Part shown: piece after piece, positions 17,104 through 25,352 of the stretch
Layout of the letters: the number at the start of each line of letters is the position of its first letter
How positions within the stretch are numbered: the stretch's first letter is position 1
DNA from: Mariniphaga sp040772505
GTDB taxonomy: Bacteria; Bacteroidota; Bacteroidia; Bacteroidales; Prolixibacteraceae
Direction: 5' to 3'
Assembly: GCA_040772505.1 (NCBI GenBank)
Contig: JAXGYA010000004.1
Span: forward strand, 1-64,000
DNA: 64,000 bases
Position numbers and translations under genes: made by a program
The notes under the pieces: model-generated
The model's database searches: none
Seen by the model: only the letters and a program-made list of their open reading frames with translations
What the model was told of the DNA's origin: nothing

Positions 17104-17186
17104 TGAGCTTAAAAAATGTTAACTATACCTGCGGCACTTTTTTTGTGCGTATATTTATCATTCCATGAACAATTAATTTAAAAAAC

Positions 17187-18740
17187 ATGAGAAAACCAAG
17201 AATACTCTGGGTTGATGACGAAATTGACATACTACGCGCACATATTCTTTTCCTCGAAAATAAAGACTATGAAGTAGAAACTGCTTATAATGGGGCGGAT
17301 GCCATTGAAATGGTTAAAAATAATTTTTATGATATTATTTTTTTGGATGAAAACATGCCGGGACTGACCGGATTGGAAACCCTAACCGAAATTAAAGCGG
17401 TATCATCCAACGTGCCCGTAGTCATGATAACCAAAAGCGAAGAAGAAAACATCATGGATGAGGCTATTGGCTCAAAAATTTCGGACTACCTCATCAAACC
17501 GGTGAATCCGAAGCAAATCCTGCTCACGCTGAAAAAGAATATAGACCAGAAGAGACTTGTTACACAGCAGACCACATCGGCATACCAGATGCAGTTTTCA
17601 CAAATCGGGATGCGCATTAACGACCGGTTAGACTACCGGGAGTGGATGGACATTTATAAAAAACTTGTTTTCTGGGAAATTGAACTGGGCACCTCCGATG
17701 ACAACACCATGGACGAAGTGCTGGCAATGCAAAAAGACGATGCCAACAATTCATTTTTCAAATTCGTCAGAGAAAATTATCTGGAATGGCTCAACAAAGA
17801 TTTTGACGAGCGTCCCACCCTTTCCCATGATATTTTTAAACATAAGGTTTTCCCTTTGTTAGATGGCGGGCATAAAGTATTTGTGCTTGTCATTGACAAT
17901 CTGCGGTTCGACCAGTGGCGTACGCTCAGTCCGGTTTTTGAGCAGTACTTTCGGGTTGATTCCGATGAGCTGTATATGAGCATCCTCCCTACTGCAACCA
18001 TGTATGCCCGCAATGCCATGTTTGCAGGAATGCTGCCTGCCGAAATTGAAAAAACTTTTCCTGAACTGTGGGACGATGATGATAATGAAGGAAATAAAAA
18101 CCAGCACGAAGAGGAGCTTTTAATCCGGCAGCTGAAACGCCACCGGCGACAGGAAAAACTATACTTTGAAAAAGTTACCGGAATCCGCCGTGAGCGGCAA
18201 CTGTCCGAAAGTCTGAAAAACATTCAGGAAAGCGATCTTTCGGTCATGGTTTTCAACTTTGTGGATATGATTTCACATGCCCGCACAGAAATGAATATGA
18301 TTCGCGAACTGGCAAATGATGAAAAGGCATACCGCTCGCTAACCTTAAGCTGGTTTAACCATTCGCCTGTCCTTGAGCTGATCCGGAATCTTGCAGGCAA
18401 TAACATTAAGCTGGTGGTGACTACAGACCACGGCTCCATTAAAGTGAACAATCCGGTGAAAGTAATCGGCGACCGCGAAACCAATACCAATCTGAGGTAT
18501 AAATTGGGAAAAAACCTGAACTACAAATCTAAACATGTCTTTGAGGTGCGGGACCCGCGCATAGCTCATCTTCCCTCGCGAAATGTGAGCACCAGCTATA
18601 TTTTTGCGCGCAACAACGACTTTTTTGCCTATCCGAATAATTACAACTACTACGCGAATTATTACAAAGACACCTTCCAGCATGGCGGAATTTCTTTGGA
18701 AGAGATGATTGTGCCGCTCATCACTTTATCTAAAAAATGA
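17187..18740 (+). CDS. porX: PorX-type T9SS response regulator with PglZ domain
   Basis: 517 aa. Residues 1-120 are a receiver domain with acidic pair Asp10/Asp11, phospho-acceptor Asp54 in IIFLDENMPG and Lys104 in YLIKPVNP. A helical linker leads to a C-terminal PglZ/alkaline-phosphatase-like domain: VLVIDNLRFDQW, the Thr in LPTATMYARNAMFAG, NFVDMISHARTEMN and VVTTDHGSI supply the metal- and phosphate-binding residues. PorX works with the kinase PorY in T9SS control, and its PglZ domain acts as a phosphodiesterase on cyclic and linear oligonucleotides. All these residues are intact. It sits 83 nt after porW on the same strand; porY is not in the window. Confidence 0.95.
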   Translation: MRKPRILWVDDEIDILRAHILFLENKDYEVETAYNGADAIEMVKNNFYDIIFLDENMPGLTGLETLTEIKAVSSNVPVVMITKSEEENIMDEAIGSKISDYLIKPVNPKQILLTLKKNIDQKRLVTQQTTSAYQMQFSQIGMRINDRLDYREWMDIYKKLVFWEIELGTSDDNTMDEVLAMQKDDANNSFFKFVRENYLEWLNKDFDERPTLSHDIFKHKVFPLLDGGHKVFVLVIDNLRFDQWRTLSPVFEQYFRVDSDELYMSILPTATMYARNAMFAGMLPAEIEKTFPELWDDDDNEGNKNQHEEELLIRQLKRHRRQEKLYFEKVTGIRRERQLSESLKNIQESDLSVMVFNFVDMISHARTEMNMIRELANDEKAYRSLTLSWFNHSPVLELIRNLAGNNIKLVVTTDHGSIKVNNPVKVIGDRETNTNLRYKLGKNLNYKSKHVFEVRDPRIAHLPSRNVSTSYIFARNNDFFAYPNNYNYYANYYKDTFQHGGISLEEMIVPLITLSKK

Positions 18741-18765
18741 TATTATATGTTTCATCATGCGACAA

Positions 18766-20019
18766 TTAAATTTCCAGGAGATCTTCCCAGCGGGTTGTGT
18801 AACGTTTTGAGAGGTGCTCTTGCCTGAGCTTCCATTTTCGGTCTCTGCCCTGCGCCGCCAGCCGGATTGTATCTCTGCCATAAGAGCTGTTCAGCAGGTC
18901 AACTACTTTGTAAAGATTTTTTTGTTTTATCCGGTCCACTTTGTCAAAAACATTCAATTGCACCTGATTTTCGGGAATTATTCCCGAAACTATCACACCG
19001 GCTTTGTGATAGGAATATCCGGGTTTAAAAATTGCCTCTGCCAGCAAAGTTGCATATTTCGACAATTCTGAAGAAAGAGCGGATGCCACTGGAAGCGTAA
19101 CCACTGCATTGCGCCTGTGTTGCGGCAAATCTTCACGAAATCCGTTGGTATGAATAAATACCATCAAGGTTTTTGCACAGCTTTTCTGGTCTCTGAGCTT
19201 TTTTGCACAAACAGTGGCAAATGTTGAAACCGCCTCCTGAACTTTTTCCAACTCGGTTTGCAGAATACCAAAACTTCGGGTGGTGGCTATGCTTTTTTTT
19301 GCCGGCGGAATATCTTCAAGCCCGAAACAAGGAATGCCCTCAAGCTCTTTTTTCGTTCGCAGCCCTGTCACCGTAAAATACTTCCGGACGAAAGCATCCG
19401 ATTTTTGAGTAAAATCCCAGGCAGTTTTCACTCCGTAATATTCCAGCTTTTGTGCGTGCTGCCGCCCAATACCCCAGATATCCCCAACTTTTGCCCATTT
19501 CAGCGCTTTTATCCTTTTGGCTTCAGAATCAATAATATAGACATTGTTGAGCTCCGGAAATCTTTTTGCAATCCGGTTTGCCAGTTTTGCCAGCGTCTTT
19601 GTTTCAGCAATACCAACGCTGATGGGAATTCCTGTCCACTTTTTCACCCTGCGCCGCATTTGCTGACCATAATCAGTCAGGCTTCCGCTGAATCCGGATA
19701 AATCCAGAAAAGATTCATCAATGGAATAAATTTCAAGGTCGGGAGCAAATCCGGAAATAATATTCATCACCCGCTGGCTCATGTCGCCATAGAGCGCATA
19801 GTTGCTTGAAAAAACCTGAACGTCGTATTTTGCCAGCGTATCTGCCCATTTGTAAGCCGGAGCGCCCATGGGAATACCCAGCGCCTTGGCTTCATTTGAG
19901 CGAGCTATGATGCATCCGTCGTTATTTGACAGCACAACCACCGGTATGCCCTCCAACTCAGGCCTGAACACACGCTCGCAGCTGGCATAAAAATTATTGC
20001 AATCCACAAGGGCAATCAT
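18766..20019 (-). CDS. umuC: DNA polymerase V catalytic subunit UmuC (Y-family polymerase)
   Basis: 417 aa translesion polymerase. The palm residues are Asp6 (LVDCNNFYASCERVF) and Asp101-Glu102 (YSIDESFLDL); the helix-hairpin-helix region reads VGDIWGIGRQHAQKL and the little-finger part follows. The ATG overlaps the umuD stop codon by 4 nt (ATGA), so the two are translationally coupled, as usual for umuDC. It converges with porX with 25 nt between them. Confidence 0.96.
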   Translation of the reverse strand: MIALVDCNNFYASCERVFRPELEGIPVVVLSNNDGCIIARSNEAKALGIPMGAPAYKWADTLAKYDVQVFSSNYALYGDMSQRVMNIISGFAPDLEIYSIDESFLDLSGFSGSLTDYGQQMRRRVKKWTGIPISVGIAETKTLAKLANRIAKRFPELNNVYIIDSEAKRIKALKWAKVGDIWGIGRQHAQKLEYYGVKTAWDFTQKSDAFVRKYFTVTGLRTKKELEGIPCFGLEDIPPAKKSIATTRSFGILQTELEKVQEAVSTFATVCAKKLRDQKSCAKTLMVFIHTNGFREDLPQHRRNAVVTLPVASALSSELSKYATLLAEAIFKPGYSYHKAGVIVSGIIPENQVQLNVFDKVDRIKQKNLYKVVDLLNSSYGRDTIRLAAQGRDRKWKLRQEHLSKRYTTRWEDLLEI

Positions 20020-20444
20020 ACTTTTTTGATGATGTAGGTAACTATTCCCCAGATGATAAAATCGTTTTCTTCGGTAACTCTTATTTTCTCAAATTCTTCA
20101 TTTTCGGGAATCAGCCAGCAAACTCTTCTTTCAATTCTGATTTTTTTCACCGTAAAACCTCCGTCAAGAAAACAAACTGCCTTCTTGTTGTTTGCCGGTT
20201 CAAGGCTCCGGTCAATTATCAAAATATCACCTTCATTCAATCCGGCATCCTGCATTGATTTTCCTTTTACCCGTGCCAGAAAAGTGGCATCTGGATTTTT
20301 CACCAGCTCTTTGTTCAAATCCATTTTCATCTCGGTGTAATCTTCTGCCGGAGAGGGAAATCCGGCTTTCAGACCCGTTTCAAAATAGGGTATATATGAA
20401 TCGCTAGTGGGCGACAACCTGAAAAACTCAAGATTCTTTTCCAT
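20016..20444 (-). CDS. umuD: LexA-like S24 protein UmuD
   Basis: 142 aa. Self-cleaving accessory subunit of polymerase V. A likely cleavage site Ala27-Gly28 (LKAGFPSPAEDY) and the catalytic pair Ser63 (GKSMQDAGL) and Lys100 (GGFTVKKI) are present, with the same 37-residue spacing as in E. coli UmuD (Ser60/Lys97). The N-terminal arm is of UmuD length with no DNA-binding domain, so it is not LexA. It lies 74 nt after a small ORF that itself follows polA, giving a polA-smORF-umuD-umuC string on one strand. Confidence 0.95.
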   Translation of the reverse strand: MEKNLEFFRLSPTSDSYIPYFETGLKAGFPSPAEDYTEMKMDLNKELVKNPDATFLARVKGKSMQDAGLNEGDILIIDRSLEPANNKKAVCFLDGGFTVKKIRIERRVCWLIPENEEFEKIRVTEENDFIIWGIVTYIIKKV

Positions 20445-20518
20445 CTTTTTTGAAGCAATACTTCGTTAGAAATATTGATGACTCTTTTTGGATGTTCAAT
20501 AGTTCCGTTTCATTTCCC

Positions 20519-20686
20519 TCAGCTTCCCCCGCAGCTTAAGCGTTCGTATTTCTCCATCAGGTCGCTGAGCAGAAGAAGGGTTTTCATATCTTCTCTGGTT
20601 TTTTCGCGAATCTCACACAGTTCAACAAACAGGTGGAGGGCGTTTCTGTAATCATCTTCTGACTTTATCTCGGTAACTCTGTGCAT
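20519..20686 (-). CDS. Small ORF between polA and umuD, resembling the N-terminal part of HigA-type antitoxins
   Basis: 55 codons, ATG at 20686 only 6 nt after the polA stop, TGA at 20519. The peptide starts MHRVTEIKSEDDYRNALHLF and ends LLLLSDLMEKYERLSCGGS. The pattern of an acidic-DDY-AL opening, a helix with E-L-C, and a closing L-L-L-x-x-L-x-E-K-Y-E resembles the helical N-terminal region of HigA-like antitoxins, whose DNA-binding helix-turn-helix would normally follow. Here the protein ends there. No toxin gene is adjacent. It may be a free-standing short protein or a truncated antitoxin. Coding is inferred from position and family-like pattern; it could be non-coding. Confidence 0.55.
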   Translation of the reverse strand: MHRVTEIKSEDDYRNALHLFVELCEIREKTREDMKTLLLLSDLMEKYERLSCGGS

Positions 20687-20692
20687 ACGATA

Positions 20693-23467
20693 TTAATGTG
20701 CATCCAGCCAATTGCCGGCATTATTCATTTCAACGGTTAAGGGCACTCCAAGTTCAACAGCGTGTTCCATTTCGGTTTTCACAATCTGTTTCACCTTGTT
20801 CAACTCGGTTTTATAAACATCAAAATCCAGCTCATCATGCACCTGCAAAACCATTTTTGTTTGCAGGTTTTCATTTTCGAACTGTTTGTAAATGTTAATC
20901 ATTGCTATTTTTATTATGTCAGCTGCTGAGCCCTGAATCGGAGCGTTGATGGCGTTTCTCTCTGCCATGCCACGCACCACTGCATTGGCTGAATTAATGT
21001 CATTTAAATAACGTTTGCGGCCTTTAATTGTTTGCACGTATCCATTTTTTCCTGCCAACTCAATTTGTTTATCCATAAAAATTTTAACGCCGGGAAAATT
21101 TTCAAAGTAGCCGTCGATCAACTGTCTGGCTTCGGAGCGGGAAATATTCAGTCTTTGAGACAGACCGAAAGCTGAAATGCCGTAAATGATTCCAAAGTTT
21201 GCGGTTTTTGCTTTTCGCCGCATCTCGGGAGTGACTTCTGTCTCGGGCACTTTGTAGATTTTTGCGGCAGTGATTGTGTGAATGTCCTTTCCCTCTCCGA
21301 ATGCCTTGAGCATATCGGCATCCTGGCTTAGGGCAGCCATTATCCGCAGCTCAATCTGCGAGTAGTCGGCAGAGAGGAAGGTGTAATTTTCATCCGTAGG
21401 GATGAATGCCCGTCTGATTTCACGCCCGTTCTCATCGCGTATCGGAATGTTTTGCAGGTTAGGATTCACCGAGCTGAGCCGTCCGGTTGCCGTAACTGCC
21501 TGATTGTATGAGGTATGGATTTTTCCTGTTTTGGGATTTACCAGTTCGGGAAGTGCTTCCACATAGGTAGAAAGCAGTTTTTTCAGGCTGCGAAATTCCA
21601 GCACTTTATTGATGATGGGATGTTTATCGGTCAGTTTAGACAGTACATCCTCTGCTGTGGAGTATTGCTTTGTTTTGGTTCTTTTTATGTCGCCAGAAGA
21701 AATTTTCATTTTTTCAAAAAGAATCAGTCCAAGCTGTTTTGGCGATGAGATGTTGAACTCCTCTCCCGAGAGTTCAAAAATTTCCTTTTCCACCTGAATG
21801 ATTTGCTCTCGAAGCGTAACTGCGTATTTCTTAAGCTCTTCGATGTCCAGCTTTACTCCTGCCTGCTCCATGTGTACCAACACCGGAACCAGAGGCATTT
21901 CAATGGTTTCAAATAATTCCCGCATTTCAAACTTGTCCAGTTCGGGTTCGAGAGCATCTTTCAATCTAAAAGTGAGGTCGGCATCTTCGCAGGCATAATC
22001 GCGCAGCTTTTCTTTTGGGACGGAACGCATATTCAGCTGATTTTTCCCCTTTTTTCCAATGAGACTTGCTGTAGGAATTTTTTCGTAATTTAGATAAATT
22101 TCACACAGATAGTCGAGGTTGTGTCTCTGTTCGGGCTGAATAAGATAGTGAGCCAGCATTGTGTCAAACAGTTTTCCTTTTGTCTCAATACCGTAATTAC
22201 CCAGAATCAGCATGTCATATTTGAGATTCTGCCCGATTTTCAGGATTTTTTCATCGGCAAACACTTCACGGAAATCATCCAGAATCTTTTGAGCCTCCTC
22301 CCGCTTTTTTGGTAGTAAAACACAAAACGCCTCATGTTTTCTGAAAGAAAATGACATGCACACGATTTCTGCGGTATGCGGATCAAGTCCGGTAGTTTCG
22401 GTGTCAAAGCAGAATGATTCGGCAATGGAAAGCTCGGCGCGAAGGCTTGCCCGCTGCATTTCGGTTTCCACAAGGTAGTATTGGTGAGGAACGGTTTCAA
22501 TATTTTCTTTTTGGGTTTCTGCAGGCTGTGAAATTGGTGTTTCTTCAAACAAAGTTTGCTGAACAGCGGTTCCGGTTTTGGAATCTTCCAGATTAAGTCG
22601 TCCGGCTAAGGCTTTGAACTCCAGATCTTCAAACAGCGCCATCAGCGCTTCTTTGTTAATTTCTCCGCGAACCAGCTCATTTTGATTGAATTCAATGGGC
22701 ACATCTAAAACAATTGTAGCGAGTTTTCTGGAAAGGCGCACCTGCTCTTCAAATTCAATGAGATTTTCCTTTTGCTTTCCTTTCAGCTTGTCAATATTCT
22801 GGTAAATTCCTTCAATTGTGCCAAACTCTGCAATGAGCTTTTCGGCTGTTTTGGGACCGATACCCGGGCAACCGGGAATATTATCGGCGCTGTCGCCTGT
22901 CAGCCCCAAAATTTCAATCACCTGCTGCGTATTTTCAATGCCAAAGTTTTTCTTCACCTCTTCGGGTCCCCAGATTTCTGCTGTGTCACCTTGCCTGCCA
23001 GGCTTATACATGCTCACTTTTTCGTCCACCAACTGGGCGTAATCCTTATCGGGAGTCATCATATAAGTATTGAATCCCGCTCTTTTTGCTTTTTGAGCTA
23101 ATGTTCCAATCACATCATCCGCCTCAAAACCCTCTTTTTCGATAATCGGAATATTGAACGCTTCAATAATTTTACGGATGTATGGAATTGATTTTCTCAA
23201 ATCCTCAGGCATCTCTTCCCGGTTTGCCTTGTATTCCTTAAACATTTCGTGCCGGAAAGTTGGGGCAGAAACATCAAATACAACGGCGATGGAGTGAGGG
23301 TCTTCAGTTTCTAGCAGCTGCACCAATGTGTTTGTAAATCCCAGTGTGGCTGAAGTGTTTACTCCTTTGGAGTTGAAGCGTGGGTTGCGGATAAATGCAT
23401 AATAACTGCGGTAAATCAATGCGAAAGCATCAAGTAGGAAAAGTTTCTTCGGTGTGTTCTCTGTCAT
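20693..23467 (-). CDS. polA: DNA polymerase I
   Basis: 924 aa with three domains in the usual order. The 5'-nuclease (about 1-290) begins LFLLDAFALIYRSYYAF and has GDSADNIPGCPGIGPKTA. The 3'-5' exonuclease keeps its DxE (Asp353 and Glu355 in FCFDTETTGLD), so proofreading should be active. The polymerase domain has motif A DYSQIELRI, motif B RRKAKTANFGIIYG and motif C QVHDELDFD. Length is normal for the phylum. It probably leads a short operon running into the small ORF and umuDC. Confidence 0.98.
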   Translation of the reverse strand: MTENTPKKLFLLDAFALIYRSYYAFIRNPRFNSKGVNTSATLGFTNTLVQLLETEDPHSIAVVFDVSAPTFRHEMFKEYKANREEMPEDLRKSIPYIRKIIEAFNIPIIEKEGFEADDVIGTLAQKAKRAGFNTYMMTPDKDYAQLVDEKVSMYKPGRQGDTAEIWGPEEVKKNFGIENTQQVIEILGLTGDSADNIPGCPGIGPKTAEKLIAEFGTIEGIYQNIDKLKGKQKENLIEFEEQVRLSRKLATIVLDVPIEFNQNELVRGEINKEALMALFEDLEFKALAGRLNLEDSKTGTAVQQTLFEETPISQPAETQKENIETVPHQYYLVETEMQRASLRAELSIAESFCFDTETTGLDPHTAEIVCMSFSFRKHEAFCVLLPKKREEAQKILDDFREVFADEKILKIGQNLKYDMLILGNYGIETKGKLFDTMLAHYLIQPEQRHNLDYLCEIYLNYEKIPTASLIGKKGKNQLNMRSVPKEKLRDYACEDADLTFRLKDALEPELDKFEMRELFETIEMPLVPVLVHMEQAGVKLDIEELKKYAVTLREQIIQVEKEIFELSGEEFNISSPKQLGLILFEKMKISSGDIKRTKTKQYSTAEDVLSKLTDKHPIINKVLEFRSLKKLLSTYVEALPELVNPKTGKIHTSYNQAVTATGRLSSVNPNLQNIPIRDENGREIRRAFIPTDENYTFLSADYSQIELRIMAALSQDADMLKAFGEGKDIHTITAAKIYKVPETEVTPEMRRKAKTANFGIIYGISAFGLSQRLNISRSEARQLIDGYFENFPGVKIFMDKQIELAGKNGYVQTIKGRKRYLNDINSANAVVRGMAERNAINAPIQGSAADIIKIAMINIYKQFENENLQTKMVLQVHDELDFDVYKTELNKVKQIVKTEMEHAVELGVPLTVEMNNAGNWLDAH

Positions 23468-24033
23468 GTTGTTTATTATTTATTCAGGATAAAGCGAGTT
23501 TTTCATTTCCGGGCATTGCTTAAAAACGAATCTTACATCATCCATGATTATCTTCCTGCAATTCATAAAGTTGTCGCCTTTTATGATAGTTTTAAACCAA
23601 CAAATTTAATGTTAAGTTTTAAAAAATGCTATTTACAGAGGAATCTATTTCGGATTTGCAGTAACGTATCCAAAGGATTGGCTTCATCAGCGCTCGTCCC
23701 CCTGGGCGAAGGGAATGTTTGCTTCTTTGTGTGAAATTTTGAGAGATGAGAGGTTAATAGTAAAAAGTAAGAAGGTCAAATAGCGAACAGCGAACAGCGA
23801 ATATCCAATAACGAACAATTATTGAGGTAAATTTCTGTCTTTTTTGAGCCTAAAGGGCTCAGGGACATTAGTATAGGGCAATGCCCTATGTTACAATGCA
23901 TGCATGTTTCTATACTTAAAACGGGATAAATTTCCGCATTTATTAACTGCACTAAGTTGACAACTTATGTGGTAAATGTTTGGAATAAATAAAGAAGCAT
24001 ATCAAATTAGATTGCACCAAATAATTTAACGAT
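23468..24033. repeat. Repeat-rich intergenic scar upstream of polA
   Basis: About 570 nt without a credible gene. It holds three modules seen again near 31.8-32.1 kb: TTCATCAGCGCTCGTCCCCCT followed by GGGCGAA (23681-23713), a heptanucleotide-periodic stretch (23741-23818), and a segment starting GAGGTAAATTTCTG with a small inverted repeat GAGCC...GGCTC and the palindrome AGGGCAATGCCCT (about 23820-23889). A 72-codon open frame at 23516-23734 has no recognisable features. Confidence 0.7.
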
Positions 24034-24463
24034 ATGCTTCTAAAAAATATCAGCGAAGCTGAAATCCAACAGCTAAATTACGAAAAATATAAATGCCCAA
24101 ACCATTGTTGATTTTTTAATCCGGATAAAAGAACGCTATGCGGACAAGCCCGTGAAAATAGCCCTGAACAATGCACGTTATCAGCATTGCAAGTTCGTTG
24201 AAGAGACAGCAAAAGGCTTGGGGATTGAGCTTTTGTTTTTACCTTCCTATTCTCCAAATTTGAACATCATAGAACGGTTATGGAAGTTTACCAAGAGAAA
24301 AATATTATATGCAAAATATTATGACACACCGGCAAAATTTCATTCAGCAATAACCGGCTTCTTTAATGATGTCAGTTCAAAGTACAAAGAAGATTTGAAA
24401 AATTTATTAACTTTGAAGTTCCAGTATTTTGATAATTATTCTGCTGAAATTTATGCCGAGTGA
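24034..24463 (+). pseudogene. IS630 family transposase, internally deleted
   Basis: An ATG at 24034 opens with about 22 residues of the N-terminus (MLLKNISEAEIQQLNYEKYK), then the frame breaks. From about 24090 another frame encodes only the C-terminal part of the DDE domain: NAQTIVDFLIRIKERY, then ALNNARYQHCKFV and the end LPSYSPNLNIIERLWKFTKR. Most of the DDE domain is missing, and the second catalytic Asp of the family (LDNARYQ) is Asn here. The final Glu of the triad is present (NIIERLW). It cannot be active. The GTG of the next frame overlaps its TGA. Confidence 0.85.
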
Positions 24464-25074
24464 AGTATAACGATACTCAGTGCAGGGAAGCATTTCAAAC
24501 GCTTTGCGAAAAAGGAAAAACTTTCGATGAATTGCGCCATGCACTCGCTATTACATGCCCGGATGAGACTAAGGGCTTAAACGACAATGGAGAAGATGTT
24601 GATATGGGCACCATTCAAGCCAGGATAGAGAGCTTTAAAGAAAATCTGATTAAGGCAGAATGCTATCATAAAAACACCGACTATCAAAAGCTAATCGCCC
24701 AGACTGACAAATATTGGGAAAAGTTATTCAGTGATCCGATAAAAGTATCTGTTAACGGTAGTGATTCTTTTATTCAGCCCCAGAGAACGAATAATATCCT
24801 GGAACAATTTTTCAGAACTATCAGAAAGGCACACCGGAGGAGAACAGGAAATAACTCGATGTGTAAAAAATTGCAAACGATATTTGCCGATACTCCATTA
24901 GTTAAGAATCTTGAAAACCCTGATTATATGAAAATTATGCTATCGGGGAAAAAATCATTGGAAGAAAAATTTGCAGAGATAAACCATAAAGAGGTTATTA
25001 TAAAAATGCAAAAAGCAGAAAATGTGGAAAGCAGAATGCCACGGAAAATCAAATTGTTCGTCAGGCAAGAATAA
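24460..25074 (+). pseudogene. C-terminal fragment of a larger transposase-like protein
   Basis: 204 codons from a GTG that overlaps the stop of the IS630 remnant. The stretch RTNNILEQFFRTIRKAHRRRTGN followed by LQTIFADTPLVKNLENPDYMKIM resembles the C-terminal end of a transposase family known to me only as unclassified transposases. The N-terminal half with catalytic residues is absent, and the visible part begins abruptly at the IS630 junction. I treat it as a remnant joined to the IS630 remnant by deletion or nested insertion. It might still be translated. Confidence 0.6.
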
Positions 25075-25352
25075 ACATTGTCAAAATTGCTATTTTTGAT
25101 AGCAAATTAATAAAATCCAAAGGGATTTTGGAATCATAGAAACAACCTTATCAACTTTTATCGAACAACTCTCGAAGTTTTTCGAACTTTATCAAACCCT
25201 CAAACTCTTTCAATTTATAGAACTCTCAAACGTTTTGGGTAGGGAATATGATTAAACGCCCTTTATTTTGGCAATATGAGATATGAGTTTGAAGTTAATT
25301 TTTTACATTTAGCCTGATTTATATAATATTAAGTGATCCAAAACAAATAAAC
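25075..25352. repeat. Intergenic region with a degenerate AACTC/TTTATC repeat module
   Basis: About 280 nt. From about 25148 to 25240 it is made of related words such as TATCAACTTTTATCGAACA, CTCGAAGTTTTTCGAAC and AAACCCTCAAACTC, which recur in a second copy at about 33359-33460. There is no gene and no terminator that I can see. Confidence 0.55.

Noticed and set aside
17187..18740. PglZ domain as a sign of a BREX or Pgl phage-defence system
   Set aside because: The domain is fused to a receiver domain in the PorX order, and no brx or pgl genes are present, so it is a T9SS regulator.
20016..20444. LexA or phage repressor in place of UmuD
   Set aside because: There is no DNA-binding N-terminal domain, the length is 142 aa, and it is translationally coupled to umuC.
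23516..23734. 72-codon ORF upstream of polA
   Set aside because: Its second half translates a repeat module found elsewhere, and no promoter or family feature supports it.
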